A DNA stretch of 40,074 nucleotides from Microcaldota archaeon (GTDB lineage: Archaea > Micrarchaeota > Micrarchaeia > Anstonellales > Bilamarchaeaceae): assembly GCA_016926175.1 (NCBI GenBank), contig JAFGPA010000006.1, forward strand, positions 1 through 40,074. The letters run 5' to 3'. The notes under the pieces were generated by a model that did not search any database, was not told the DNA's origin, and saw only the letters and a program-made list of their open reading frames with translations. This document shows positions 16,035-24,215 of this stretch, in pieces. Numbering within the stretch: position 1 is the stretch's first letter; each line of letters opens with the position of its first letter. Made by a program: the position numbers and the translations under genes.

Positions 16035-16805
16035 ATGATACTTTTGTTTACTCCGCATAACATTGCAAGCAAAAACATTGCCGAAAGGCTGATTGAAAGC
16101 CATGGCTTTGAAAAAAAAGGGAATTTCTGGGAAAAGGAAGGAACACTGCTTATTGAAACCAATGCAAAAACAATCCTGGAAGTGCCCACCGATTTCGATA
16201 CTGACTGCATTGTTGTTTTGAGCACCCACAAAAGCAAGAACCATGAAAAGGTGCTGACAGCACATATACCGGGAAACTGGGGGGAAGCAGGTGCAGGAGG
16301 ACAGCCAAGAACTCTCAATATCGCCTATGCAAGCAAGCTGAAGATATTTCTCCAGGAAATAAAAAAAGAGGGGGAAAAAATAGGCTGGAAAACAAGCCTT
16401 GAAGCAGATCACCATGGGCCTACATGCAATGTTCCAATAATATTTGTCGAAATCGGAACTTCTGAAAATGAATGGAACGACAGGGCTGCAGTTTCTGCAA
16501 TAGCCAGTGCAATTGCAAATGCAATAAAAAGAGATGAGAAGTTTGAAACTTTTTTCGGAGTTGGTGGAGGCCATTATGCAAAAGATTTCACACAAATGAT
16601 TCTTGAAACAGAACTGGCAGTAGGCCATATAGCACCAAAATACGTACTGGATGAAATGGACGGGGAAATGTTCCTCCAGGGCATTGAAAGAACTGTGGAG
16701 AAGGTCTCGAAAATAATCATCCTGAAAAAAGAAGCCAGCAGTTCACATAAAAGGAAACTGATAGAACTTGCAGAAAAACACGGAATACGCTATGAACTGG
16801 TGTGA
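16035..16805 (+). CDS. dtdA: D-aminoacyl-tRNA deacylase, archaeal/plant type (DTD2)
   Basis: A 256-aa deacylase that hydrolyses D-aminoacyl-tRNA, preventing D-residue incorporation. In archaea and plants it also clears aldehyde-modified D-adducts. Family features seen are EADHHGPTCNVP, VEIGTSENEWND and GVGGGHYAKDFTQ, whose His residues belong to the zinc and active site, with AVGHIAPKYVLDEM toward the end. The track starts at a GTG at 16017. The ATG at 16035 begins the natural MILLFTP strand, has AGAGGT just upstream and lies about 27 bp after an AATGATAAAAG box, so it is preferred. It is a housekeeping gene divergent from the lipoprotein. Confidence 0.92.
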   Translation: MILLFTPHNIASKNIAERLIESHGFEKKGNFWEKEGTLLIETNAKTILEVPTDFDTDCIVVLSTHKSKNHEKVLTAHIPGNWGEAGAGGQPRTLNIAYASKLKIFLQEIKKEGEKIGWKTSLEADHHGPTCNVPIIFVEIGTSENEWNDRAAVSAIASAIANAIKRDEKFETFFGVGGGHYAKDFTQMILETELAVGHIAPKYVLDEMDGEMFLQGIERTVEKVSKIIILKKEASSSHKRKLIELAEKHGIRYELV

Positions 16806-16808
16806 ACA

Positions 16809-16820
16809 TATATTTTTAAT
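16809..16820 (+). promoter_or_regulatory. TATA-like box before the micropeptide frame
   Basis: TATATTTTTAAT just after the dtdA stop, centred about 27 bp before the ATG at 16842. Confidence 0.4.
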
Positions 16821-16841
16821 GACAAACAGGGATAACACACC

Positions 16842-16907
16842 ATGGAAGAACTTTTGGAAATACCTGAAATCGAAAGTTTCGTGCTTGCAAGGGGCCCGTT
16901 GCAATAG
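16842..16907 (+). CDS. Possible 21-residue micropeptide with leaderless promoter
   Basis: This reading frame is too short for the ORF track. It encodes MEELLEIPEIESFVLARGPL plus Gln and then TAG. A TATATTTTTAAT box at 16809-16820 is centred about 27 bp before the ATG, the same spacing seen at confident leaderless genes in this window. A T-rich stretch (tctttttat) follows the stop. The stop codon directly abuts the stop of the convergent surface-protein gene. The composition (acidic helix then hydrophobic/basic end) looks protein-like. It could instead be the remnant of a longer gene or a short RNA gene. Confidence 0.35.
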   Translation: MEELLEIPEIESFVLARGPLQ

Positions 16908-18137
16908 TTATCTTTTTATCCAGAAATTCAGGAAGAGCAGGATGACAAGGGCAGAAAGGAATCCTAAAACAATTTCTACATTCATAAGGCTGTCCATTTC
17001 AAATGTCCCGCTTTTTCTTGTGGTTGAAGCATTTACAGAAATGCCGGTTTCTGTGTATGAGTTATTGTGGGAAAGCATTCTGGAAAGAAGGGTTTCATTG
17101 TAATACGCTTCATTTTCAAACGAATCAACAACATAAAGCGAAAGGTTGTTTTGTCCAAGACCGGCATAACTGTAATTGAACTGGTAGATGTAGGTAAAGG
17201 AATGGTTGTGTCTTTCCAGTTGAAACGGGGAAGAGGCATTGATGTCTTCTGCCCAGTTGGCTTCATTGGGCAGTGCTGAGATTATTTCCTGAAGGCCAAA
17301 TTCATTTGTAGTGATGCTGTAGTAGCGGGGAGTGTAATTCACCGAACTGTTGCCGTTGAGCGTTATTTCAGCATACTCAAGAGGCACCTGGGAGAGAACA
17401 ACAACATTGAACTGGTTGTTCCTGAACCATTGTTCCCTGAGAATCGGCGTCTGAAGGAAAAAAAGCTTCTGATATCCTCCGGCAAGAATGGATTTGTTTA
17501 ATGATAATGTCTGGCTGGCATTGTAATTTACCGTAGTTGTGTAGCAGTCGGGGGAAATACGGTCAACAATTTCATAGACATAAGTTACGTTGCCTTCAAT
17601 ATTCACATCAAGATATTCAAACCCCGAAGCATTTTCCATTGCAAGGAGGATTGATTCCGGAACCGGAATGTGGGTTGAATTGGACTGTATTGCTTCTGAG
17701 AAATTCCCAAGGGTAAAATTGACGGTCATATTGTAGGAGATGTATGTCTGGTTTTCGAATTCAACGCAGTAATCATTATCAAGGTCACACCGCCAGTTAT
17801 AATCATGGTTTCTTGACGGTGAATTGTACCAGTCGGCATCGCAGATGAAATCGCCAAGGCCATCGGCAGGTTTGGCCCAGAGGTGCCCCTGTGAAATATT
17901 TGCTGCAATTATTATTGTAAGCCCTTCAACAGGATAGGTTATATTGTCCAGAAGAAGGCTTGGCCCGGCAATTGTAAAATTCGATAGTATGGGTATTTCC
18001 CGCTGAAGAACCATAATGGTAAATTCAGTTGTATTTGCCTGGAAAGTTGCATTGGCTTGGTTGTTGTATGAAACAGCCTCTTCAAACGGAGCCTGGGCAA
18101 AGGCAAGAGGAATCAGGAAAAGAAGTAAAAGCCTCAT
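16908..18137 (-). CDS. Sequon-rich membrane-anchored surface glycoprotein, unknown family
   Basis: A 409-aa secreted protein with a signal peptide (MRLLLLFLIPLAFAQA) and a single C-terminal membrane helix ending FLNFWIKR, so the bulk should be extracellular. By eye it has about 23 N-x-S/T sequons, roughly one per 17 residues, implying heavy N-glycosylation. Four Cys cluster at about 100-130 (FICDADW, WRCDLDNDYC) and could form disulfides. The stop-start junction with the upstream 637-aa gene is ATGA, so it is the last gene of the pheS operon. No domain was recognised. It is a natural acceptor candidate for the glycans made by the cluster at the left of the window. Confidence 0.85.
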   Translation of the reverse strand: MRLLLLFLIPLAFAQAPFEEAVSYNNQANATFQANTTEFTIMVLQREIPILSNFTIAGPSLLLDNITYPVEGLTIIIAANISQGHLWAKPADGLGDFICDADWYNSPSRNHDYNWRCDLDNDYCVEFENQTYISYNMTVNFTLGNFSEAIQSNSTHIPVPESILLAMENASGFEYLDVNIEGNVTYVYEIVDRISPDCYTTTVNYNASQTLSLNKSILAGGYQKLFFLQTPILREQWFRNNQFNVVVLSQVPLEYAEITLNGNSSVNYTPRYYSITTNEFGLQEIISALPNEANWAEDINASSPFQLERHNHSFTYIYQFNYSYAGLGQNNLSLYVVDSFENEAYYNETLLSRMLSHNNSYTETGISVNASTTRKSGTFEMDSLMNVEIVLGFLSALVILLFLNFWIKR

Positions 18138-20047
18138 AATATATCCTGGAGTTTGTCGATCGGAACGAACTGTATTGAATCATTGGCCTGGAGAATTTCA
18201 ATCCTGGAAAGCTCATCATTGGACAGTGATTTCATTATCTGTTTGAGTTCAGACTTATCATCCAGTATAATGATGGCTTTTTTCTGGAACTTCTGGCCAT
18301 AGAATCCTATTTCAATATCGCCGGCAATGAATTTCTCGCCATCATACTTGAAGAATGTGCCGCTTTCAATGAGTTTTTCCCTTATTATTCTTTTGAGGGT
18401 ATTTCTTTTGATATCGCCTTCCCCTTTAAGCTGGTAATAATCCCGATGTGATTCTACAATGCCTTTTTTTGCAAGCTTTTTCAGAATTTCCTCGACGTTT
18501 CCCTCGGTGACATCGGCGCCGTTTGTAAGATACCTTTTAAGGGAAATTGCAAATTCCTGGGGGGTTATTGGTGATTTCCCAAGATTCATGTCTTCCCTGA
18601 TCTTGGAGAAGCTTTCAACAGTTCTTTCCATTGGAACCCTTATCTCTTCCCTTATTTCCGAGGCCGATTCGCCGAATCTCAGGGCATACATTGGTTTTCT
18701 GGACATCCTTGCCACAACAAATATTATTGCAACAAGCGCAAGACCCGGAAGGCCGTATCTGATATAAATATCGAAAAAGCCTTCCTGGGTGTTCTCATAT
18801 GTGTATTGCAACGTTGTGCCAAGCATCTGGAAATTGAATGTGTTTGTTCCCTGGGGCAGCTTTGCATTTACAGCAATCTGCCCGTCGCCCACATAGTATT
18901 TCTTTGAATCCTTGGATTCGCCAAGAGAAACGTAGGCTTCCTCATTCTTTACAGGTTCTCCGTCCGAGGTAACTGAAAAGACATATGTAAGCCCGTATCT
19001 TTCCTGAAGATCGATTTTCACATTGCGTATGTGAAGAAGTCCGCTTGCAATGACTTCATCATTGTCCTCAGCCGTCACAATATATTCGCCCGGATCATCA
19101 AACTTCAGTTTTTTTACAAATACATTCTGGTCAGTAACACGGCGGAGAAATTCGCTGTCAACTATTTTGCCGTCTTTTTTCACGTTGAGGACTGCTGTGC
19201 CATTGGTTTTGTTGAGTTCAAAGCGAAGGGTTGAAATCTGCCACGGATACTGGCTGACAGGAACCATTTCAAGCAGCTGTTCATCATAGAAAAGCTGGCT
19301 GGAATCGGCAAAGCCGTAGAGCTGGTTGTCAAGCTCATATATAAGACGGATATAAGAGGAATTTTTTGCCGGTATGGCAATTGTGCTGGTTCCATCAGGC
19401 CCAAGTGCCTGGGTCTTGTTTGTTTTCTGGTCCCAGGCCTGATAAAGTATCATTTCTTTCAGGGACTGATTGAATTCATTGAGGGTTCCGTTGAATTGCA
19501 CCACTCTTTGCCTTTGCTGAGGGGTAAGGGAAGCGTACCAGTCCTGCTGTTTGATTCCTCTGCTGAGGACAAGATCACAGTCACCAATGTAAATAATCGT
19601 TCCGTTAGATGAATTACTGAGAAGATTGAACAGTACATAGGAGGGAATTGCCCCTGTAGGAACGATATAAATCTCGTTTCCTATTGTTGTTTGTTCGGTC
19701 ACAGTAAAATTATATCCGTATTTTTGCAGATCGCGCAAATCCTCGACAAGTTGTGGAAGCCTTGTAGCATCTATTGCCTGGGAATCGTTGATTATGACAA
19801 TTGAGGTTTTGGGGGGTGAACTGTATGAAATCGCAGTGATGTTTCCGGTCCCCCGGTAATTATAAACAGCATAGCCGTTTGTTCCTGCTGTTCCAAATTC
19901 AAGAACCTTGAAAACGGCGGGGGATTTTTCCACTACAGGGCTTATTTCAACATCGGAAAGGAAAAACACTGCAAGTACCCCAATCAGGCCTACGAATAAA
20001 AGCAGCATGAATATTATAAGTCCGATCAAAATATTTTTCAGTTTCAT
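18134..20047 (-). CDS. Membrane protein with large ectodomain and cytosolic winged-helix tail
   Basis: A 637-aa protein with two membrane helices. Helix 1 is at about residues 8-30 (ILIGLIIFMLLLFVGLIGVL). Helix 2 is at about 429-450 (YGLPGLALVAIIFVVARM). The roughly 400-residue ectodomain carries around ten sequons. It opens with a Rossmann-like stretch (KTSIVIINDSQ to GTIIYIGDCDLVLSRG) resembling glutamine-amidotransferase-like membrane proteins. The cytosolic tail has a helical segment (about 460-500), then a winged-helix-like region (EGNVEEILKKLAKKGIVESH) and a final alpha/beta part. The start overlaps the pheS stop by ATGA. The architecture suits an envelope sensor or a membrane-bound regulator. 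No specific family was recognised. Confidence 0.8.
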   Translation of the reverse strand: MKLKNILIGLIIFMLLLFVGLIGVLAVFFLSDVEISPVVEKSPAVFKVLEFGTAGTNGYAVYNYRGTGNITAISYSSPPKTSIVIINDSQAIDATRLPQLVEDLRDLQKYGYNFTVTEQTTIGNEIYIVPTGAIPSYVLFNLLSNSSNGTIIYIGDCDLVLSRGIKQQDWYASLTPQQRQRVVQFNGTLNEFNQSLKEMILYQAWDQKTNKTQALGPDGTSTIAIPAKNSSYIRLIYELDNQLYGFADSSQLFYDEQLLEMVPVSQYPWQISTLRFELNKTNGTAVLNVKKDGKIVDSEFLRRVTDQNVFVKKLKFDDPGEYIVTAEDNDEVIASGLLHIRNVKIDLQERYGLTYVFSVTSDGEPVKNEEAYVSLGESKDSKKYYVGDGQIAVNAKLPQGTNTFNFQMLGTTLQYTYENTQEGFFDIYIRYGLPGLALVAIIFVVARMSRKPMYALRFGESASEIREEIRVPMERTVESFSKIREDMNLGKSPITPQEFAISLKRYLTNGADVTEGNVEEILKKLAKKGIVESHRDYYQLKGEGDIKRNTLKRIIREKLIESGTFFKYDGEKFIAGDIEIGFYGQKFQKKAIIILDDKSELKQIMKSLSNDELSRIEILQANDSIQFVPIDKLQDIL

Positions 20048-21399
20048 AGATCCAACCTTGATCTTTTAAGGAAGTCAAGATCATTCTTATAGAATGTCCG
20101 GATATCATCAAGTTCGAGTGCAAGCATTAAGGGCCTTTCGAGGCTAAGCCCCCAGGCAAGAACAGGATAGATTCCTGCAAGCGGAATGCTCACTTCGGGC
20201 CTGAAAATTCCTGCACCGCCAAGCTCCATCCATTTTTTCTTTTCCTCGAAATAGACTTCTATTTCCAGGCTCGGTTCGGTATATGGAAAATAGCTTGGTC
20301 TGAACTGTATTTTTTCAAATCCGAGTTTTGAGTAGAAAAGCTTCAGGATGCCAAGAAGATCAGTAAATTTGGCGCCTTCCCATGCAATGATGCCTTCCAC
20401 CTGGTGGAATTCGGCAAGATGGCTGTAGTCTGTTGCCTCGTTCCTGAAAACGCGGCCAATGGCAAAGAATTTTCTTGGTTTTTTGTCTTTAAGAGCTGCG
20501 AGGCTGCGGGCAGAAAGGCTGGTGGTATGGGTCCGGAGCACTGATTTTTGCGCATTCTCGGGATTCCATTTGTATTTCCACCCTTCTTCATGGGCTTTCT
20601 TTACTCGTTCCACAAGCTTGTTTTGTGGAAGCGGCGATTTGTGATTGAGATAAAAAGTATCGGCAAGCTCCCTTGCCGGATGGTCCTGGGGCTGAAAAAG
20701 TGCATCGAAATTCCAGAAAGAGCTTTCAACAATGCTTCCTTCAATCTCTTCAAAACCAAGCTCTGTCATTATAGCCTTCATTTTCCTCGTGATGCTTGTA
20801 ATCGGATGATTTTTGCCCAGAGGAGCATCAGGACCGGGAACATTGACGTCAAAGCCAGTTGCAGAATACTTTTTACCGGTTAATTCAACAGTGATGCTGT
20901 GAAGCATATTAACATCGACAAGTTTTCTCCTTATGAATTCTTCGCAAACGGGTTTCAGCTCATCATTACACGTTCCGGATTCGGCAATCTCATCATAGGT
21001 TTTTTTAAGCCGGGCTATATGTGATTCGACTTCTTCTTCAGTTTTCGTTGGCTGGAGTTTGCCTCCTTCTATTGCAACAAAACCGTGCTGTTTTGCCCAG
21101 CGGATTCCGATTGATTTTTCTGCCGGGTCAAGGCCGGCAACTGATGCGCCCTTCAGGGATTTAAGGAATACTGAATGCTCAGGGAATGGCTGCTTTCCGG
21201 TTGCATAGCTGACAAGCTCTTCAGTAGGGACATGAGAACTGGTTGTTTCTGTTTTTTGCCTGACAAAGCCTCTTTCCTTTAATGATTCGACTATTCTCCT
21301 TACCGAATCCTCGTTAAGCCCGGTTTCCTGTGCGATTATTTTTATGGATAGCGGCTTTTGCAAAACCTCGATTACCTTATTCTCTCCCCTGTACATCAT
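20044..21399 (-). CDS. pheS: Phenylalanyl-tRNA synthetase alpha subunit
   Basis: The 451-aa catalytic subunit of archaeal PheRS, which charges tRNA-Phe as an alpha2-beta2 enzyme. An N-terminal winged-helix region (about 1-75, PLSIKIIAQETGLNEDSVRRI) precedes a class II core. Motif 2 is FRNEATDYSHLAEFHQVEG. The glycine-rich segment LGGAGIFRPEVS and motif 3 AWGLSLERPLMLALE follow. Length fits the archaeal alpha subunit (about 450-500). GGGAGG sits just before tandem ATG codons, and both ends overlap neighbouring envelope genes by ATGA. pheT is not adjacent, which is unusual. Its position inside an envelope-protein operon would couple its expression to theirs. Confidence 0.96.
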   Translation of the reverse strand: MMYRGENKVIEVLQKPLSIKIIAQETGLNEDSVRRIVESLKERGFVRQKTETTSSHVPTEELVSYATGKQPFPEHSVFLKSLKGASVAGLDPAEKSIGIRWAKQHGFVAIEGGKLQPTKTEEEVESHIARLKKTYDEIAESGTCNDELKPVCEEFIRRKLVDVNMLHSITVELTGKKYSATGFDVNVPGPDAPLGKNHPITSITRKMKAIMTELGFEEIEGSIVESSFWNFDALFQPQDHPARELADTFYLNHKSPLPQNKLVERVKKAHEEGWKYKWNPENAQKSVLRTHTTSLSARSLAALKDKKPRKFFAIGRVFRNEATDYSHLAEFHQVEGIIAWEGAKFTDLLGILKLFYSKLGFEKIQFRPSYFPYTEPSLEIEVYFEEKKKWMELGGAGIFRPEVSIPLAGIYPVLAWGLSLERPLMLALELDDIRTFYKNDLDFLKRSRLDL

Positions 21400-22211
21400 T
21401 CCTCCCCTCTTCTTTTCGACATCAAAATATAAAGATATGATCCTATCACTGCAACAAGCAGGATCACCAGCGGGATTCCATGCGGACTGCTAAGGATATT
21501 GCTGCTGCCCCTTGCAATATCACCGAAAAAATCAGTAACTTCCTTGTCAATGCTGCCTTCAACGTCAAAAACCAGTGAAAACTTCACCAGGACTATATCT
21601 TCCCATTCAAGACTGTCTATATGAGCCGGAAACTCATAAAACTGGTAGGCCGGCAGAGGATTGATATCCAAGGTTATGCTGTCTGAAGGAAGGTCTATAA
21701 TAAGATAAATGCGGTCTTCAAGGACTATGTTATTTTCAGGGGTTGTTGTGAAGGAAAGGGCCTCAGGATTGATGGTATATCTTTTTGTTCTTGGCTTGTA
21801 TTTTTCAACAGTAAAAAGGCCTGTCCCGGGCTGAGGGGTCTCATTGGCAAATGAGGGATATGCCCAATAGTCAAGTATGAGTTCGCCGTGGCAGGTATTC
21901 TGGATGGGATTGCATTTTGTCCGCGGCTGGGGCCTGATACGAAAATCACGGATATCCACAACAGCAGGATTGGTATGAAATTTTACGTCCTTGAGGCCTG
22001 TATAGTTGGACCAGACGGAAAGCTTGTTGTTGGTTATTCCGCTGTCATAAAGAGACATGGAATAATTCCCGGTCATGATCATTTTTATTGATTCGTGGAC
22101 TTTGGCACTTCCGTCATCCTGTATATCGCTTATTTTTACTTCTACTCTTTCGATCAGGAATTCAGCATGCACCAGCGACAGTAACAGTAACAAGATGAGA
22201 AGCCGCTTCAT
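21396..22211 (-). CDS. Signal-peptide membrane-anchored extracellular protein, unknown family
   Basis: A 271-aa protein when started at the ATG at 22211, which gives a clear signal peptide (MKRLLILLLLLSLVHA). The 31 additional residues in the track would precede the signal peptide and run through the promoter. The ectodomain is beta-rich (FLIERVEVKISDIQDDGSAK), has a few sequons and a Cys pair (CNPIQNTC), and is followed by one C-terminal helix (GIPLVILLVAVIGSYLYIL) and a basic tail. TTATATATC lies about 25 bp before the start, so the operon mRNA is probably leaderless here. The N-terminal beta pattern is reminiscent of DUF2207-like ectodomains, but that link is weak. Confidence 0.8.
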   Translation of the reverse strand: MKRLLILLLLLSLVHAEFLIERVEVKISDIQDDGSAKVHESIKMIMTGNYSMSLYDSGITNNKLSVWSNYTGLKDVKFHTNPAVVDIRDFRIRPQPRTKCNPIQNTCHGELILDYWAYPSFANETPQPGTGLFTVEKYKPRTKRYTINPEALSFTTTPENNIVLEDRIYLIIDLPSDSITLDINPLPAYQFYEFPAHIDSLEWEDIVLVKFSLVFDVEGSIDKEVTDFFGDIARGSSNILSSPHGIPLVILLVAVIGSYLYILMSKRRGEE

Positions 22212-22230
22212 GGTATTTTCACTCCAGTAA

Positions 22231-22240
22231 GATATATAAG
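22231..22240 (-). promoter_or_regulatory. TATA box of the pheS envelope operon
   Basis: Reads CTTATATATC on the minus strand and is centred about 25 bp before the ATG at 22211, so transcription should begin at or next to the start codon. Confidence 0.6.
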
Positions 22241-22246
22241 GTGAGC

Positions 22247-22254
22247 TTTTAAAA
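22247..22254 (+). promoter_or_regulatory. TATA box of purP
   Basis: TTTTAAAA centred 27 bp before the purP ATG. No ribosome-binding site follows, so the mRNA is probably leaderless. The box is 6 bp from the divergent pheS-operon TATA box, so the two promoters may compete. Confidence 0.65.
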
Positions 22255-22277
22255 CAGCTTTCTGATAAATCTTCTCT

Positions 22278-23348
22278 ATGAAGATTTCTACTCTTGGAAG
22301 CCATTCGGCATTAGATGTAAGTGAAGGGGCAAAAAATGAGGGATACAGAACTGTAGTTGTTGCCCAGAGGGGAAGGGAGAAAACTTATCTTGGGACATAT
22401 AAGACAAGAAAGCGCGGGGATGCGGAAGTGGGGGTTGTAGATGAAGTTATTCTTGTCGACAAATTCAGCCAGATTATCGAAAGGCAGAGGGAACTCGAAG
22501 GAAGCATATTCGTGCCCAACAGGTCATTTGCCGTTTATGTCGGATATGAAAGAATAGAGAGGGATTTCAGGATTCCTGTTTTCGGGAATAAATATTTGCT
22601 GCGGGCAGAAGAAAGGGATGCTCCGAAAAACCAGTATTATCTAATGGAAAAGGCAGGAATAAGATCACCAAGGAAATTCAGGACACCGGAGGACATTGAC
22701 AAGCTGGCGATTGTTAAGGTCAATGAAGCGCAAAGAAGCTATGAAAGGGCATTTTTCCTTGCAGGCAATTATGATGAATACAGGGAAACAGGCGAAAGAA
22801 TGATTGCTTCCGGAAAGATCAAAAGAGAGGATCTTGAAAAAGCAGCCATTGAGGAATACATTGTAGGTGCCCATTTCAATTTCAACTTTTTCTATTCACC
22901 GGTGCATGAAGAGCTTGAGCTGCTTGGAATTGATACAAGAAGGCAGACAAATATTGACGGCTATCTGAGAATGCCTGCCGATGAGCAGCTGGAATTATTG
23001 AAAAAGCAGAAGCCTTCAACAATAGAGGTAGGCCATATTGCATGCACTCTCAGGGAATCATTGCTGGAACAGGTATTTGAACTTGGGGAAAAATTCGTCC
23101 ATGCCTGCCAGAAGGAATACAAGGATGGCATCATTGGGCCTTTCGCACTGCAGGGCGCAATGCTTGAAGAAGGAAAGGAAGAGTTTGCATGTTTTGATAT
23201 TTCAATGAGAATGCCCGGCTCGCCCGGAACAAGGTTTACGCCGTATTCCGGATATCTCCATAGAAAGAGCATTTCTTTTGGAAGAAGAATTGCCATTGAA
23301 GTAAAGGAAGCGGAAAGGAAAAACGCAATTGACAGGATTACCACGTAA
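22278..23348 (+). CDS. purP: FAICAR synthetase (formate-dependent), archaeal purine synthesis
   Basis: A 356-aa ATP-grasp enzyme that formylates AICAR with formate and ATP in archaeal IMP synthesis, replacing the folate-dependent PurH step. The N-terminus ISTLGSHSALDVSEGAK is the AICAR-binding Gly-Ser-His segment. FVPNRSFAVYVGYE, PVFGNKYLLRAEER, GAHFNFNFFYSPVHEELELLGIDTRRQ and ISMRMPGSPGT are standard PurP landmarks. The gene has an ideal TTTTAAAA box centred 27 bp before the ATG and no Shine-Dalgarno, so it is probably leaderless. It is divergent from the pheS operon with its own promoter, and purQ lies about 10 kb downstream. Confidence 0.95.
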   Translation: MKISTLGSHSALDVSEGAKNEGYRTVVVAQRGREKTYLGTYKTRKRGDAEVGVVDEVILVDKFSQIIERQRELEGSIFVPNRSFAVYVGYERIERDFRIPVFGNKYLLRAEERDAPKNQYYLMEKAGIRSPRKFRTPEDIDKLAIVKVNEAQRSYERAFFLAGNYDEYRETGERMIASGKIKREDLEKAAIEEYIVGAHFNFNFFYSPVHEELELLGIDTRRQTNIDGYLRMPADEQLELLKKQKPSTIEVGHIACTLRESLLEQVFELGEKFVHACQKEYKDGIIGPFALQGAMLEEGKEEFACFDISMRMPGSPGTRFTPYSGYLHRKSISFGRRIAIEVKEAERKNAIDRITT

Positions 23349-23349
23349 T

Positions 23350-23356
23350 AAAAAAA
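23350..23356 (-). terminator. T-tract terminator after the ACT-domain gene
   Basis: Seven T on the minus strand begin 3 bases after the ACT gene stop, within the gap before the convergent purP end. Archaeal terminators are commonly such T-runs without a hairpin. Confidence 0.45.
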
Positions 23357-23358
23357 GA

Positions 23359-23760
23359 TCAGTAAGGCTCGGCATTGCCCAGGATGAACGGACCTAGCAT
23401 TTTTGTTGCTTTTCTTGGCTTGTCAACATCAAGTGCAAAAATTCCGTCGCTTGAATCCACAGACAATGTAGAAAGCTCTTTAACAGTGATTTTTTCAACC
23501 TCCAGCATTTCTGTGATTTTATCCATTGAATTGTTGGATACTTTTATTACAATTGATGATGGATTTGTAGTTCTGAAGCCGTTCATTGCCAGGGTATCTC
23601 CTGCTTTTTTGATATCCTTTACTTCAAGGCTGATAATCGCTTTTCCTCCAATCACATCAACGTGCAAACCGTCAATGTTCACATTGGACTTCCCAAGTAT
23701 GTAGGAAATATCGGCCAAAAGGCCCACCCTGTCATCTGACACTATAGTTACTGACTTCAT
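23359..23760 (-). CDS. Stand-alone double ACT-domain protein
   Basis: A 133-aa protein made of two ACT domains. The first (about 1-70) begins SVTIVSDDRVGLLADISYIL, has the ligand-loop pattern DxxGLLAxI, and runs to NIDGLHVDVIGGKAIISLEV. The second (about 70-133) is more diverged (SIVIKVSNNSMDKITEML). ACT domains bind amino acids and regulate partner enzymes. A short SerA-like dehydrogenase lacking its own ACT domain lies just upstream on the other strand, which suggests a regulatory partner supplied in trans. AAAGGTGATC precedes the ATG, and the gene follows the small unknown gene by 12 bp. A 7-T tract lies just after the stop. Confidence 0.85.
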   Translation of the reverse strand: MKSVTIVSDDRVGLLADISYILGKSNVNIDGLHVDVIGGKAIISLEVKDIKKAGDTLAMNGFRTTNPSSIVIKVSNNSMDKITEMLEVEKITVKELSTLSVDSSDGIFALDVDKPRKATKMLGPFILGNAEPY

Positions 23761-23772
23761 CTTTGATCACCT

Positions 23773-24048
23773 TTACAATAACGCTACAAGGCTTTTTCCT
23801 ATATGATCAAGCTCCTGGAATTCATCCAGGTCCCCGCACATAAAGGCTTTCACCTTTGCCCGTGTTATTGACTTCAATATTCTGACTTTTTCTGCTCCTG
23901 ACAAAGAGGCTTCTCCGCTTTCAAGAGCCATTCTTAACTGCCCGACAACATCGACCATGAATCCTTTCTCAGGATCCTTGAGCTCAAGACCCCATTCGAG
24001 CATTGAGGTCAGTCCCATCAGCCTCTTTTCCGTTTTAGTACAATACAT
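23773..24048 (-). CDS. Conserved-looking small hypothetical protein
   Basis: A 91-aa helical protein if started at the ATG at 24048 (MYCTKTEKRLMGLTSMLEWG). GGTGGGGGG lies 6 nt before this codon. The track start at 24087 cannot be right, because it falls on the TATA-like box TATTTATATG at about 24085-24094 and is thus probably not transcribed. The protein has no membrane helix and no recognised domain. It is the first gene of a two-gene unit with the ACT protein, 12 bp apart, so it may work with amino-acid sensing. A palindrome, CATAGTTACTATG, spans the expected transcription start. Confidence 0.65.
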   Translation of the reverse strand: MYCTKTEKRLMGLTSMLEWGLELKDPEKGFMVDVVGQLRMALESGEASLSGAEKVRILKSITRAKVKAFMCGDLDEFQELDHIGKSLVALL

Positions 24049-24062
24049 AACCATCCCCCCAC

Positions 24063-24075
24063 CATAGTTACTATG
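24063..24075. promoter_or_regulatory. Palindrome at the ACT-operon transcription start
   Basis: CATAGTTACTATG is a perfect 6-1-6 inverted repeat between the TATA box and the start codon, an operator-like position. Its right half is part of TTACTATGTG, which recurs at 24216-24225 upstream of the serA-like gene. Confidence 0.45.
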
Positions 24076-24084
24076 TGCCGAGGA

Positions 24085-24095
24085 CATATAAATAC
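24085..24095 (-). promoter_or_regulatory. TATA box of the small hypothetical/ACT operon
   Basis: GTATTTATATG on the minus strand. It excludes the track's start at 24087 and predicts transcription from about 24063, with a short G-rich leader. Confidence 0.55.
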
Positions 24096-24215
24096 TTTTC
24101 GCGAAAAAATGTGTGAAAATCTCATTTTCTTTTTAGACATTGTACAAAATAACTCAAAATTTATGTTACAGTGGGTAAAAAACCAGAAGAACCAGGTAAC
24201 TTGAAGCATTTCTAA

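Noticed and set aside
16768-17103. 111-codon plus-strand ORF after dtdA
   Set aside because: It overlaps the end of dtdA and runs antisense to the surface glycoprotein; composition is not protein-like. The shorter 16842 frame has the better promoter.
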